From Piscinibacter sp. (lineage in GTDB: Bacteria > Pseudomonadota > Gammaproteobacteria > Burkholderiales > Burkholderiaceae_C): a stretch of DNA of 64,000 bases. Both the position numbers and the translations under genes were made by a program. The notes under the pieces were generated by a model. It searched no databases, was not told the origin of the DNA, and saw nothing but the letters and a program-made list of their open reading frames with translations. Where the stretch lies: positions 29,574-93,573 of the forward strand of contig JAGOAS010000020.1 of the NCBI GenBank assembly GCA_017983795.1. The letters are read 5' to 3'. Positions 43,090-52,494 of the stretch are shown here, piece after piece; positions within the stretch are counted from its first letter, which is position 1, and the number at the start of each line of letters is the position of its first letter.

Positions 43090-45084
43090 TCAGAAATGGA
43101 TGCCGCGCATCATCTGCTGCATGGCCACGGCCTCGGCGCTGAGTTGCGGCTTGCCGCCCTTCTCGCCCTTGGCGGCGTCGCTGTCGGGGAACATGCGGAA
43201 GCTGGTGTTCATCACGATCTGCGCGACGCGCGGCGCCACCGCGTGCAGGATCTCGCCGAACTGGCCGAGCCGCGTGGCGATGCGCACCGGCTTGTCGATG
43301 CAGGCCTGGGCGATCAGGTCAGCCGCCTCCTCCGGGCTCAGCGTCGGCACGTTCTGGTAGATCTTGGTGGGCGCGATCATCGGCGTGCGCACCAGCGGCA
43401 TGTTGATGGTCGTGAAGGTGATGCCCACGTCGGCGTACTCGCTCGAGGCGCAGCGCGTCCAGGCGTCGAGCGCCGCCTTGCTGGCCACGTAGGCCGAGAA
43501 GCGCGGCGCGTTGGTCAGCACGCCGATCGAGCTGATGTTGACGATGTGGCCCTTCTTCTTGGCCACCATGCCGGGCAGGAAGCCCATGGTCACGCGCAGG
43601 CAGCCGAAATAGTTCAGCTGCATGGTGCGCTCGTAGTCGTGGAAGCGGTCGTAGCTCGACTCGATGGCGCGGCGGATCGAGCGGCCGGCGTTGTTGATCA
43701 GGAAGTCGACGCCACCATGCTCCTCGGTGAGCTTCTGGATGAAGGCGGCGCAGTCGGCTTCGTCGGCGATGTCGACGCTGTAGCTGTGCACCTGCGCCTC
43801 CTTGCCGGCGAAGGCGCGGATCTCCTTCACCGCCTCGGCGAGCTTGTCGTTGTCGCGCGCGCAGATGATGGTGATGGCGCCGGCCTGCGCGAACTTGCAC
43901 GCCGCCGCCAGGCCGATGCCGGAGGAGCCGCCGGTCACCAGCACCACCTTGCCGGCCACCGTGCCCTTGAGGCTGCGGTCGATGAACAGCGCCGGGTCGA
44001 GGTGCCGCTCCCAGTAGTCCCACAGCCGCCAGGCGTAGTCGTGCAGGTTGGGGCATTCGATGCCAGTGCCCTTGAGCGCGGCGTCGGTCTCGCGGCGGTC
44101 GAAGCGCGTCGGGTAGTTGACGAAGGTCATCATGTCCTCGGGCAGGCCGAGGTCCTTCATCACGGCGCGGTAGACGCGCCGCACCGGCGCCAGCGCCATC
44201 AACCCCTTCTTCACGCTCTTGGGGATGAAGCCGAGCAGCGCCGCGTTGACGAACAGGTTCATCTTGGGCGCGTGCGCGGCCTTCGAGAAGATGTCCAGCA
44301 CGTCGCCGACGCGGTAGCCCACCGGATCGACCAGGTGGTAGCACTTGCCGCTGGCGTGGAAGTGGTGGCTGATGTGGTCGAGCGCGGCGACGACGAAGTC
44401 CACCGGCACGATGTTGACGCGCCCGCCCTCCAGGCCGACGCTGGGCATCCACGGCGGCAGGATCTGCCGCATGCGCTGGATCAGCTTGAAGAAGTAGTAG
44501 GGTCCGTCGACCTTGTCCATCTCGCCGGTGCGCGAGTCGCCCACCACCATCGCCGGGCGGTAGACCGTCCAGGGCACCTTGCACTCCTTGCGCACGATCT
44601 TCTCGCTCTCGTGCTTGGTCATGAAGTACGGATGGTCCAGGCCCTCGGCCTCGTCGAACATGTCCTCGCGGAATACGCCTTCGTAGAGGCCCGCGGACGC
44701 GATCGACGACATGAGGTGGAAGTGCTTCGCGTCGATCGCCTTGGCGAACTCCACCGCGGCGCGCGTGCCGTCGATGTTCGCGTGGATCTGGCTCTCCTCG
44801 TCGGCCGAGAGGTCGTAGACCGCGGCGAGGTGGTACATGTGGTCGATCTGGCTCTTCAGCGCCTTCACGTCGTCGCTGCCGACGCCGAGCTTCTTGCTCG
44901 TCAGGTCGCCGTACACCGGCACCGCGCGCGACTTGCCCACGCCCCAGTACTGCAGCAGCTCGGGCACCTTGCCTTCCGACTCGGGGCGCAGCAGGAAGTA
45001 CACGACGGCGCCGCGCCGCGCCAGCAAGGTCTTGACGAGACGCCGGCCGATGAAGCCGGTGGCGCCGGTGACGAAATACTGCAT
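43090..45084 (-). CDS. Two-domain SDR, fatty acyl-CoA/aldehyde reductase-like
   Basis: The 664-residue protein fuses two short-chain dehydrogenases. The N-terminal extended SDR (1-370) has VTGATGFIGRRL at 5-16 and catalytic Tyr153/Lys157 (YFMTK). The C-terminal classical SDR (378-640) has VTGGSSGIGLA at 383-393, NNAG, and Tyr532/Lys536 (YVASK). This architecture and length match the bacterial fatty acyl-CoA reductases of Marinobacter and mycobacteria, which make fatty alcohols for wax esters. A perfect AGGAGG precedes ATG 45084. It is divergent from a phasin gene, consistent with storage-lipid metabolism. The exact substrate is not proven. Confidence 0.82.
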   Translation of the reverse strand: MQYFVTGATGFIGRRLVKTLLARRGAVVYFLLRPESEGKVPELLQYWGVGKSRAVPVYGDLTSKKLGVGSDDVKALKSQIDHMYHLAAVYDLSADEESQIHANIDGTRAAVEFAKAIDAKHFHLMSSIASAGLYEGVFREDMFDEAEGLDHPYFMTKHESEKIVRKECKVPWTVYRPAMVVGDSRTGEMDKVDGPYYFFKLIQRMRQILPPWMPSVGLEGGRVNIVPVDFVVAALDHISHHFHASGKCYHLVDPVGYRVGDVLDIFSKAAHAPKMNLFVNAALLGFIPKSVKKGLMALAPVRRVYRAVMKDLGLPEDMMTFVNYPTRFDRRETDAALKGTGIECPNLHDYAWRLWDYWERHLDPALFIDRSLKGTVAGKVVLVTGGSSGIGLAAACKFAQAGAITIICARDNDKLAEAVKEIRAFAGKEAQVHSYSVDIADEADCAAFIQKLTEEHGGVDFLINNAGRSIRRAIESSYDRFHDYERTMQLNYFGCLRVTMGFLPGMVAKKKGHIVNISSIGVLTNAPRFSAYVASKAALDAWTRCASSEYADVGITFTTINMPLVRTPMIAPTKIYQNVPTLSPEEAADLIAQACIDKPVRIATRLGQFGEILHAVAPRVAQIVMNTSFRMFPDSDAAKGEKGGKPQLSAEAVAMQQMMRGIHF

Positions 45085-45247
45085 GGGGTTCCTCCTGGAT
45101 GTTCTGGGGGCGGCTCGACGGAGCGGGTTTGCACTTATTCTTGTCCAAAGGCCCAAACGCGACGCTGCGCGCTTACCCGGAGCGCACCGCGCGTGGCGTA
45201 GAGCCTGCGCCCTAGAGAATTAGGCTGCCCGCTCCAAGGCGTCTGCC

Positions 45248-45253
45248 TATAGT
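45248..45253 (+). promoter_or_regulatory. Putative -10 box for the phasin gene (TATAGT)
   Basis: TATAGT lies 37 bp before the phasin ATG in a 206-bp divergent region shared with the acyl reductase. The -35 region is weak. An AAGGA ribosome site follows closer to the start codon. Confidence 0.35.
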
Positions 45254-45290
45254 GCGAAGTATCCCGGTTGCTCATTGAAGGACAGACACC

Positions 45291-45803
45291 ATGGTCAAGA
45301 AGCTCAAGCAGATGGCGAACAAGAAGGCTGCATCCACGGGCAATCTGCTCGACAGCGCGCTCGCCGGTTCGGTGAAGGATTCGGCGCAGCAGATCTGGCT
45401 GGCCGGCATGGGCGCCTTCTCGAAGGCGCAGGAAGAAGGCGGCAAGGTCTTCGAGGCGCTGGTCAAGGAAGGCCTGTCGCTGCAGCGCAAGACCCAGGCC
45501 GTGGCCGAAGAGAAGCTCGGCGCCGTGACCAGCAAGATGAGCGGCATGGCCGGCGACGTGCAGACCAAGGCCGGCCAGCACTGGGACAAGCTCGAAACCA
45601 TCTTCGAGGAGCGCACCGCCAAGGCGCTCAACAAGCTCGGCGTGCCCTCGGCCAAGGACGTCGACGCGCTGATCAAGCGCATCGATGCGCTCGGCGCGCA
45701 GGTCGCCAAGCTCTCCAAGGGCGGCGCCGCGGCCCCGGCCAAGAAGGCCCCGGCCAAGAAGGCGGCTGGCAAGCGCGCGACGGCCAAGAAGGCTGCGGCC
45801 TGA
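45291..45803 (+). CDS. Phasin (PHA granule-associated) with histone-like Lys/Ala-rich tail
   Basis: The 170-residue protein has a phasin domain (about 15-130) with the typical QIWLAGMGAFSKAQEEGGKV and long amphipathic helices. The tail reads AAPAKKAPAKKAAGKRATAK and resembles the DNA-binding tail of PhaF and AlgP. Such phasins coat polyhydroxyalkanoate granules and tether them to the nucleoid so they segregate at division. It is followed by a strong terminator, so it is monocistronic. No PHA synthase gene is in the window. Confidence 0.9.
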   Translation: MVKKLKQMANKKAASTGNLLDSALAGSVKDSAQQIWLAGMGAFSKAQEEGGKVFEALVKEGLSLQRKTQAVAEEKLGAVTSKMSGMAGDVQTKAGQHWDKLETIFEERTAKALNKLGVPSAKDVDALIKRIDALGAQVAKLSKGGAAAPAKKAPAKKAAGKRATAKKAAA

Positions 45804-45832
45804 GCATTGAACGACGTCGCTCGACGTGGTTC

Positions 45833-45866
45833 GACGGGGCACCTGCGGGTGCCCCGTCTGCATTTG
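45833..45866 (+). terminator. Strong hairpin terminator after the phasin gene
   Basis: GACGGGGCACC (45833-45843) and GGTGCCCCGTC (45848-45858) form a perfect 11-bp stem with a TGCG loop, followed by TGCATTTG. It lies 30 bp after the phasin stop. The T-tract is short, but the stem is long and GC-rich. Confidence 0.75.
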
Positions 45867-45935
45867 AGCAGGCTCAATCCACGCTAGAGGCAGCGCACCA
45901 TGGCCGGCGCCGCGCCCACACCTAGACTGCAAGGC

Positions 45936-47165
45936 ATGCAGACACGACCCCGCATCGGCGTCGCGCTGGCCGGTGGCGGCCCGCTGGGCGCGATCTACGA
46001 ACTCGGCGCGCTGTGCGCGCTGGACGAAGCCATCGTCGGCATCGAGCTGGCCGACTGCGACGCCTACGTCGGCGTGTCGGCCGGCGGCTTCATCGCCGCG
46101 GCGCTGGCCAACGGCATGAGCCCGCGCGAGCAATGCGCCTCCTTCATCGAGAACGAAGGCGCGGCGCACGACATCTTCGAACCCGGCCTGCTGATGCGCC
46201 CGGCCTGGGGCGAGTTCGCACGCCGCCTCGCCTCGCTGCCGCGCGTGGCGGCGCAGGCCCTGTGGGTGGGCGTGCTGCAGCGCCACTCGGCGAGCGTGAC
46301 GGTCGAGCAGCTCGCGCACGCGCTGCCCACGGGCCTGTTCTCCAACACCGGCATCGAGGCGCAGCTGCGCCGCCAGTTCGCGCAGCCCGGCCGCAGCAAT
46401 GACTTCCGCGAGCTGCGCCGCAAGCTGGTGCTGGTGGCCACCGATCTGGACAGCGGCGAGAGCGCGCCCTTCGGCCTGCCCGGCTTCGACGAGGTGCCGA
46501 TCTCGCAGGCGGTGCAGGCGAGCTCGGCGCTGCCGGGGCTGTTCCCGCCGGTGGAGATCGGCGGACGCTTCTTCGTCGACGGCGCGCTGAAGAAGACGCT
46601 GCACGCCTCGGTGCTGCTCGAGGACGGGCTGGACCTGCTGATCTGCCTCAACCCGCTGGTGCCCTACGACGCCGCGCACGCGCGCCGCGAGCGCGTGCTG
46701 GAAAGCGGCGAGCCGCGCATCCCGCGGCTGATCGACGGCGGCCTGCCGGTGGTGCTGTCGCAGACCTTCCGCACGCTGATCCACTCGCGCCTCGAGCTCG
46801 GCATGAAGGGCTACGAGCGCAGCCACCCGGGCACCGACATCCTGCTCTTCGAGCCCGACCAGCGCGACCCGGAAATGTTCCTCGCCAACACCTTCGGCTA
46901 CTCGCAGCGGCGCTGGCTGGCCGAGCACGCTTACCGGCAGACGCGCGAGCAGTTGCGCGCGCAGCGGCCGCAGATCGCCGCCAAGCTGGCGCGCCACGGC
47001 CTGGCGCTGAACGACAAGGCGCTCGACGACCACCACCGCAGCCTGCTGCGCCGCCCGGCGCGGCGCGGCCCGCCGGTGCTGCCCTCGGCGCTGGCGGTGA
47101 AGAAGCTCGAGCAGGTGCTCGACGATCTGGAAGTCGCGCTCGCGGCGCGTGCGCGCGCCGGCTGA
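45936..47165 (+). CDS. Patatin-like phospholipase/esterase
   Basis: The 409-residue protein is a patatin-family acyl hydrolase. It has the oxyanion loop GGGPLGAIYELG (13-24), nucleophile Ser48 in GVSAGG and the dyad Asp in FVDGAL. The C-terminal 150 residues are family-specific. It is often found with phasin or PHA genes; patatin-type PHB depolymerases have been described in other bacteria, so a granule or membrane-lipid substrate is plausible but unproven. ATG 45936 is preferred over ATG 45900; TAGACT (45923-45928) lies seven bases before it. Confidence 0.85.
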   Translation: MQTRPRIGVALAGGGPLGAIYELGALCALDEAIVGIELADCDAYVGVSAGGFIAAALANGMSPREQCASFIENEGAAHDIFEPGLLMRPAWGEFARRLASLPRVAAQALWVGVLQRHSASVTVEQLAHALPTGLFSNTGIEAQLRRQFAQPGRSNDFRELRRKLVLVATDLDSGESAPFGLPGFDEVPISQAVQASSALPGLFPPVEIGGRFFVDGALKKTLHASVLLEDGLDLLICLNPLVPYDAAHARRERVLESGEPRIPRLIDGGLPVVLSQTFRTLIHSRLELGMKGYERSHPGTDILLFEPDQRDPEMFLANTFGYSQRRWLAEHAYRQTREQLRAQRPQIAAKLARHGLALNDKALDDHHRSLLRRPARRGPPVLPSALAVKKLEQVLDDLEVALAARARAG

Positions 47166-47642
47166 TCAGAGCCGGCCGGGGAACCACCACAGCAGCGCGC
47201 TCGTCATCACCAGGTAGCGCGCGAACTTGCCGATCGCCATGTAGAGCACGCAGGGCCAGAACGGCAGGCGCAGCCAGCCGGCCACGGCGCACAGCGGATC
47301 GCCGACGATCGGCAGCCACGACAGCAGGCAGGCCCGGGCGCCGAAGCGCTCCAGCCACTTGAGCGCGCGCGCCTCGACGTGCTTGTGCGTGAAGTGCTCG
47401 TAGGCGCGCTCGGCGCCGTAGCCCATCGCCCAGCTGATCGCCCCGCCGATGGTGTTGCCGGCGGTGGCCACCAGGATGGCCGGCCAGAACAGGTCGGGGT
47501 TGAGCTTGAGCAGCCCGAATACCGCCGGCTCCGAGCCCAGCGGCAGCAACGTGGCCGAGATCAGCGCGACCACGAATACCGTGCTGAGCCCGTATTCGGG
47601 CAGCGCGAGTGTCGTCAGCAGCGACTGCAGCCAAGCCTCCAT
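47166..47642 (-). CDS. YqaA family membrane protein (DedA/VTT-like)
   Basis: The 158-residue protein has four or five hydrophobic segments and the YqaA signature blocks ISATLLPLGSEPAVFGL, GNTIGGAISWAMGY, LLSWLPIVGDPLCAVAGWLR and GKFARYLVM. DedA-type proteins flip undecaprenyl phosphate or phospholipids. YqaA is a short, uncharacterised branch. The start is taken as ATG 47642 (MEAWLQSLL); an ATG at 47669 adds nine residues. It is convergent with the patatin gene with almost no gap. Confidence 0.85.
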   Translation of the reverse strand: MEAWLQSLLTTLALPEYGLSTVFVVALISATLLPLGSEPAVFGLLKLNPDLFWPAILVATAGNTIGGAISWAMGYGAERAYEHFTHKHVEARALKWLERFGARACLLSWLPIVGDPLCAVAGWLRLPFWPCVLYMAIGKFARYLVMTSALLWWFPGRL

Positions 47643-47750
47643 CGCGTCGATTATCGGCACCCCCTGCATTGATGCAGCGCAGGAAGAAGGCGGCAGGTGC
47701 GCTGGCTATACTTCTGCCTCACTTTTCAGCAGCTCCCCTCCCCGTCCCCC

Positions 47751-48803
47751 ATGCGCATCGGCCATATCACGCTGGCGAACCGGCTGTTCGCCGCCCCGAT
47801 GGCCGGGGTGACCGACCGCCCGTTCCGCATGCTGTGCAAGAAGCTCGGCGCGGGCTATGCGGTCAGCGAGATGGTGACCTCGCGCCGCGAGCTGTGGAAC
47901 AGCCTGAAGACCAGCCGGCGCGCCGACCACCGCGGCGAGAGCGATCCCATCGCGGTGCAGATCGCCGGCACCGACGCGGCGATGATGGCCGAGGCGGCCG
48001 CCTACAACGTCGAGCGCGGCGCGCAGATCATCGACATCAACATGGGCTGCCCGGCCAAGAAGGTGTGCAGCAAGTGGGCCGGCTCGGCGCTGATGCAGGA
48101 CGAGCCGCTGGCCACCGCGATCATCGAAGCCGTGGTCGCGGCCTGCGCGCCGCACGGCGTTCCGGTGACGCTGAAGATGCGCACCGGCTGGTGCGCCAGC
48201 GAGCGCAACGCGGTGCGCATCGCGCGCCTGGCCGAAGCGGCCGGCGTGGCGATGGTGACGGTGCACGGCCGCACGCGCGAGCAGGGCTACGGCGGCGAGG
48301 CCGAGTACGACACCATCGCGGCGGTGAAGGCGGCGGTGGCGATTCCGGTGGTGGCCAACGGCGACATCGATTCGCCGCGCAAGGCGCGCGCGGTACTCGA
48401 GGCGACGAAAGCCGACGCGATCATGATCGGCCGCGCGGCGCAGGGCCGGCCGTGGATCTTCCGCGAGATCGCGCACTACCTCGCCACCGGCGAGGAGCTC
48501 GAGGCGCCCGAGACGCTGCAGGCCAAGGCCTGGCTCACCGAGCACCTGCACGACCACTACGGCCTGTACGGCGAACTCTCCGGCGTGCGCAGCGCGCGCA
48601 AGCACATCGGCTGGGCCGTGCACGGCCTGCCCGGCGGCGCGGCCTTCCGCGATCAGATGAACCGCATCGACGAAGCCACGGCCCAGCTGCGCGCGGTGGA
48701 AGAATTCTTCGACCGCCTCGCCGATACCCATACCCGGCTGCCGGCCACGCGCCGCGCGGCCAACGACGACCATCTCGCACGAGATTTTCCACAACAAGCA
48801 TGA
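47751..48803 (+). CDS. dusB: tRNA-dihydrouridine synthase DusB
   Basis: The 350-residue flavoenzyme reduces uridine to dihydrouridine in tRNA D-loops. The FMN barrel start is ANRLFAAPMAGVTDRPFR. The catalytic cysteine is Cys100 in NMGCPAKKV. VTVHGRTREQGYGGEA and MIGRAAQGRPW complete the family pattern. It forms an ATGA overlap with fis, the same dusB-fis operon as in E. coli. TATACT (47707-47712) may be its -10 box. Confidence 0.96.
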   Translation: MRIGHITLANRLFAAPMAGVTDRPFRMLCKKLGAGYAVSEMVTSRRELWNSLKTSRRADHRGESDPIAVQIAGTDAAMMAEAAAYNVERGAQIIDINMGCPAKKVCSKWAGSALMQDEPLATAIIEAVVAACAPHGVPVTLKMRTGWCASERNAVRIARLAEAAGVAMVTVHGRTREQGYGGEAEYDTIAAVKAAVAIPVVANGDIDSPRKARAVLEATKADAIMIGRAAQGRPWIFREIAHYLATGEELEAPETLQAKAWLTEHLHDHYGLYGELSGVRSARKHIGWAVHGLPGGAAFRDQMNRIDEATAQLRAVEEFFDRLADTHTRLPATRRAANDDHLARDFPQQA

Positions 48804-49036
48804 GCAAGAAGCACCTCGAGGAGAGCGTCCGCGACAGCCTGGACGGCTACTTCAAGGACCTGCGCGGCGTGGAGCCGAACGGGATGTACGACATGATCCT
48901 CCGCGTGGTCGAGAAGCCCCTGCTCGAGACCGTGATGAAACACGCCGAGGGCAACCAGAGCCGCGCGGCCGACTGGCTGGGCATCAACCGCAATACGCTG
49001 CGGCGCAAGCTGCTCGACCACAAGCTGATCAAGTAA
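48800..49036 (+). CDS. fis: Nucleoid-associated regulator Fis
   Basis: The 78-residue DNA-binding protein is slightly shorter than E. coli Fis (98). The C-terminal helix-turn-helix [20 protein letters not shown] is strongly conserved. The N-terminal beta-hairpin that activates transcription in enterics is shortened, as usual for betaproteobacteria. It overlaps dusB and is ten bases before purH, so dusB-fis-purH are probably co-transcribed. Confidence 0.95.
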   Translation: MSKKHLEESVRDSLDGYFKDLRGVEPNGMYDMILRVVEKPLLETVMKHAEGNQSRAADWLGINRNTLRRKLLDHKLIK

Positions 49037-49046
49037 GAGCCTCACC

Positions 49047-50600
49047 ATGACCACCGCGCTCATTTCCGTTTCCGACAAGACCGGCGTGCTCGAGTTCGCG
49101 CGCAGCCTCGCCGCGCTCGGCGTCGAGCTGCTGTCCACCGGCGGCACCGCCAAGCTGCTGGCCGATGCCGGCCTGGCCGTCACCGAGGTGGCCGAGCACA
49201 CCGGCTTTCCCGAGATGCTCGACGGCCGCGTCAAGACCCTGCACCCGAAGATCCACGGCGGCCTGCTGGCGCGCCGCGATCTGCCGGCGCACGTGGCGGC
49301 GCTGAAGACGCACGGCATCCCGACCATCGACATCCTCTGCGTGAACCTCTACCCCTTCGAGGCGACCGTGGCCAAGCCCGGCTGCACGCTGGAAGACGCG
49401 ATCGAGAACATCGACATCGGCGGGCCGGCGATGGTGCGCTCGGCGGCGAAGAACTGGCAGGACGTGGCCGTGCTCACCGACGCGTCGCAGTACGAAGGCG
49501 TGCTCGCCGAGCTGAAGGCCGGCGGCATCAGCAAGAAGACCAAGTTCGCGCTCTCGGTGGCCGCGTTCAACCGCATCGCCAACTACGACGCGGCGATCAG
49601 CGACTACCTCTCGTCGATCCAGGACGACGGCACGCGCGCGCCCTTCCCCGGCCAGTTCAACGCCGGCTTCGTCAAGGTGCAGGATCTGCGCTACGGCGAG
49701 AACCCGCACCAGAGCGCCGCCTTCTACCGCGAGCGCACGCCTGCCGCCGGCACGCTCGCCACCGCGAAGCAGCTGCAGGGCAAGGAGCTCTCGTACAACA
49801 ACATCGCCGATGCCGATGCCGCCTGGGAATGCGTGCGCAGCTTCGACGCGCCGGCCTGCGTGATCGTCAAGCACGCCAACCCCTGCGGCGTGGCCGTCGG
49901 CGCGAGCATCGAGGAGGCCTACGCCAAGGCCTGGCAGACCGATCCGACCTCGGCCTTCGGCGGCATCATCGCGCTGAACCGCCCGCTCGACGAAGCGACC
50001 GCGCAGCGTATCGGCACCAACAAGCAGTTCGTCGAGGTGCTGATCGCACCGAGCGTGACGCCCGAGGCGCGTGCCATCTTCGCCGCCAAGCAGAACGTGC
50101 GCGTGCTGGAAGTGCCGGCGGGCGACGCGGTCAACGCGCTGGACTTCAAGCGCGTCGGCGGCGGCCTGCTGGTGCAGAGCTCGGACGTGCGCAACGTGGC
50201 GCGCGAAGAGCTGCGCGTGGTCACCAAGCTCGCGCCGACCGCGGCGCAGCTCGACGACCTGTTGTTCGCCTGGAAGGTGGCCAAGTTCGTCAAGAGCAAC
50301 GCCATCGTCTACTGCGGCGGCGGCATGACGCTGGGCGTGGGCGCGGGGCAGATGAGCCGGCTCGATTCGGCGCGCATCGCTTCGATCAAGGCCGGCCATG
50401 CCGGGCTCTCGCTCAAGGGCTCGGCGGTGGCGAGCGACGCCTTCTTCCCCTTCCGCGACGGCCTCGACGTGGTGATCGACCAGGGCGCGAGCTGCGTGAT
50501 CCAGCCCGGCGGCTCGATGCGCGACGACGAGGTGATCGCGGCGGCCGACGAGCGCGGCATCGCCATGGTGCTGACCGGCGTGCGCCACTTCCGCCACTGA
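49047..50600 (+). CDS. purH: Bifunctional AICAR formyltransferase / IMP cyclohydrolase PurH
   Basis: The 517-residue enzyme performs the last two steps of IMP synthesis. The N-terminal cyclohydrolase domain (1-200) has [18 protein letters not shown] and [17 protein letters not shown]. The C-terminal formyltransferase domain has [28 protein letters not shown] and the terminal [20 protein letters not shown] region, here near residues 472-493. It follows fis closely. The dusB-fis-purH-ruvC order is typical of Burkholderiales, but here plsC and cdsA lie before ruvC. Confidence 0.97.
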   Translation: MTTALISVSDKTGVLEFARSLAALGVELLSTGGTAKLLADAGLAVTEVAEHTGFPEMLDGRVKTLHPKIHGGLLARRDLPAHVAALKTHGIPTIDILCVNLYPFEATVAKPGCTLEDAIENIDIGGPAMVRSAAKNWQDVAVLTDASQYEGVLAELKAGGISKKTKFALSVAAFNRIANYDAAISDYLSSIQDDGTRAPFPGQFNAGFVKVQDLRYGENPHQSAAFYRERTPAAGTLATAKQLQGKELSYNNIADADAAWECVRSFDAPACVIVKHANPCGVAVGASIEEAYAKAWQTDPTSAFGGIIALNRPLDEATAQRIGTNKQFVEVLIAPSVTPEARAIFAAKQNVRVLEVPAGDAVNALDFKRVGGGLLVQSSDVRNVAREELRVVTKLAPTAAQLDDLLFAWKVAKFVKSNAIVYCGGGMTLGVGAGQMSRLDSARIASIKAGHAGLSLKGSAVASDAFFPFRDGLDVVIDQGASCVIQPGGSMRDDEVIAAADERGIAMVLTGVRHFRH

Positions 50601-50619
50601 ATCCGGGCGGCAGCCGCGC

Positions 50620-51237
50620 ATGAAGCTGCCCGAGCTCGCGGGCCTGTTCCTCGCCTTTCTCGCCCGCCTCATCACGGGCGCGCAAGGCCACTGGTACGGC
50701 AGCCCGCCCAAGGCCGAGCAGCGCATCTATTTCGCCAACCACCAGAGCCATTTCGACTGGGTGCTGATCTGGGCCGCGCTGCCGCGCGAGCTGCGCGCGG
50801 TGACGCGGCCGATCGCCGCGCGCGACTACTGGACCTCGAGCAAGCTCAAGCACTGGATCACGCGCGAGATCTTCAACGCGGTCTACGTATCGCGCCAGCG
50901 CTCGGCCGACGAGGATCCGCTCGAGCCGCTGATGGAAGCGCTGCGCCACGGCGACTCGCTGGTGATCTTCCCCGAGGGCACACGCGGCTTCGCCGCCGAC
51001 CCGGCGCCGTTCAAGGCGGGACTCTTTCACCTCGCCGAAGCCTTCCCCGAGGTGCAGCTGATTCCGGCCTGGATAGCCAACGTGCAGCGCGTGATGCCCA
51101 AGGGCGAGGTGGTGCCGGTGCCCATCCTCTGCTCGGTGACCTTCGGCGCGCCGCTGCAGCTGCAGCCGGGCGAGGACAAGCGTGTCTTCCTCGACCGCGC
51201 GCGCGAGGCGGTGATGGCGCTGAGAGAGGTGGATTGA
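50620..51237 (+). CDS. 1-Acyl-sn-glycerol-3-phosphate acyltransferase (PlsC family)
   Basis: The 205-residue membrane-associated acyltransferase has the catalytic NHxxHxD block NHQSHFDW (near residues 41-48), the substrate-binding FPEGTRGFA and a short N-terminal hydrophobic segment. It would make phosphatidic acid from lysophosphatidic acid. The cytidylyltransferase that uses phosphatidic acid is the next gene, at 51512. The 274 bp between them holds two large hairpin elements. Confidence 0.88.
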   Translation: MKLPELAGLFLAFLARLITGAQGHWYGSPPKAEQRIYFANHQSHFDWVLIWAALPRELRAVTRPIAARDYWTSSKLKHWITREIFNAVYVSRQRSADEDPLEPLMEALRHGDSLVIFPEGTRGFAADPAPFKAGLFHLAEAFPEVQLIPAWIANVQRVMPKGEVVPVPILCSVTFGAPLQLQPGEDKRVFLDRAREAVMALREVD

Positions 51238-51277
51238 TGCTCTGCGTTGCGCTTCTCGTTCCGCCGTCGTCGGAGCG

Positions 51278-51350
51278 CGGCATGGGTCGGGCAGGCTGGG
51301 CTGTGCGCGGCCCGATATCCGTGCTCGCCCAGCCTGCCCGACCCATGCCG
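51278..51350. repeat. Hairpin element A: 24-bp perfect inverted arms, 25-nt spacer
   Basis: The left arm 51278-51301 and right arm 51327-51350 are exact reverse complements over 24 bp. The spacer 51302-51326 contains CCCGATAT and the palindrome GATATC. The spacer matches 22 of 25 bases of element B when B is read on the other strand. The arms match B at only 15 of 24 positions, yet pairing is perfect in both. There is no T-run, so it is not a simple terminator. Confidence 0.9.
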
Positions 51351-51399
51351 TGGCAGCCGTGGCGCGCTGCGCATTCCTTGGGCGCGCTCGGTGGTGGAA

Positions 51400-51472
51400 C
51401 GGCTGGGCCGGGGCCTGCCGGTCGAGCACCGATATCGGGCGGCGCGCAGACCGGCAGGCCCCGGCCCAGCCG
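51400..51472. repeat. Hairpin element B: inverted, covarying partner of element A
   Basis: The left arm 51400-51423 and right arm 51449-51472 pair perfectly over 24 bp, with a 25-nt spacer (51424-51448) again centred on GATATC. Its length (73 nt) and layout are identical to element A, but it points the other way, 49 bp downstream. As RNA in the plsC-cdsA message, both would form very stable hairpins. Confidence 0.9.
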
Positions 51473-51511
51473 CGCTCGGTGCAGCCGCGCTCAGCGCAGC
51501 CAACAATAGTC

Positions 51512-52486
51512 ATGGGCGCGCTCAGAGACCTCAGCGTCAGCCAGCAGATCGGCCTGCTGTTCGTGCTGCTGTTCGGCTTGCTGGCCATCGTCAGCATCGT
51601 CGCCACCACGCGCTCGGTGCGCGAGCGCACGCCGGAAGACCAGGAGCGCTTCGACCGCTTCGTGCGCGACCTGCGCGCCGTCTGGCTCGGCGCGGTGCTG
51701 TTCTGGGTCGCCTGGGCCTCGGGCGCCTTCGTCTCGACGCTGCTGTTCGGCGTGCTCTCCTTCGTCGCGCTGCGCGAGTTCGTCACGCTGACGCAGACGC
51801 GCCGCGGCGACCACCGCAGCCTGCTGCTGGCCTTCTTCGTCGTGCTGCCGCTGCAGTACGGCATCGTCGCCACCGAGCACTTCGACCTCTTCACCGTATT
51901 CATCCCGGTGTACGTGTTCCTCGCCATCCCGCTGGTCAGCGCCTTCGGCAACGACCCGACGCGCTTTCTCGAGCGCACCGCCAAGATCCAGTGGGGCATC
52001 ATGGTCTGCGTCTACGGCATGAGCCACGCGCCGGCGCTGCTGCTGCTCGACCTGCCGCGCTACGAGGAGCGCGGCGCCTTCATGGTGCTGTACCTGGTGC
52101 TCGTAGTGGCCAGCGCGCAGATCGTGCAGGAGGTGGCCAGCCGCTGGCTGCGCCGCCGCCCGGTGGCGCGCGCCATCAGCCGTTCGTTCTCGTGGCGCGC
52201 CTGGTGGATCGGCGCGCTCTCGGCCGGCGTCGTCGGCGCGGCGCTGTACTGGGCCACACCCTTCAAGCCCATCCCGGCGCTGGTGATGGGCTTCATCGCC
52301 GGCGGCGCCGGCAGCTTCGGCGAGTTCGTGATGAAGGCGCTCAAGAAGGACGCCGGCGTGCGCAGCTGGGGCGGCAAGCTGGCCGTCACGGGCGCGGTCG
52401 GCCTGCTCGACCGGGTGGCTCCGCTGTGCTTCGCGGCGCCGGTGTTCTTCCACGCGGTGCGCTGGTACTTCAGCCTGCGGTCGTGA
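51512..52486 (+). CDS. cdsA: Phosphatidate cytidylyltransferase CdsA
   Basis: The 324-residue polytopic membrane enzyme converts phosphatidic acid and CTP to CDP-diacylglycerol. About eight hydrophobic segments are visible. The C-terminal CDP-diglyceride synthase signature appears as [20 protein letters not shown] followed by GLLDRVAP. The end of the signature deviates slightly from the classic DRxD (DRVAP). ATG 51512 begins [16 protein letters not shown]; no good ribosome site precedes it, and the second hairpin ends 39 bp upstream. Confidence 0.9.
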   Translation: MGALRDLSVSQQIGLLFVLLFGLLAIVSIVATTRSVRERTPEDQERFDRFVRDLRAVWLGAVLFWVAWASGAFVSTLLFGVLSFVALREFVTLTQTRRGDHRSLLLAFFVVLPLQYGIVATEHFDLFTVFIPVYVFLAIPLVSAFGNDPTRFLERTAKIQWGIMVCVYGMSHAPALLLLDLPRYEERGAFMVLYLVLVVASAQIVQEVASRWLRRRPVARAISRSFSWRAWWIGALSAGVVGAALYWATPFKPIPALVMGFIAGGAGSFGEFVMKALKKDAGVRSWGGKLAVTGAVGLLDRVAPLCFAAPVFFHAVRWYFSLRS

Positions 52487-52494
52487 TCCGACGC

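Noticed and set aside
51400-51472. Element B as an intrinsic terminator of plsC
   Set aside because: It has no T-run, its spacer is long and conserved, and a second inverted copy is present. A simple terminator does not explain these features.
51241-51511. Possible small gene overlapping the twin hairpins between plsC and cdsA
   Set aside because: Open frames here only translate the palindromic arms and extend into neighbours. There is no ribosome site or protein-like composition.
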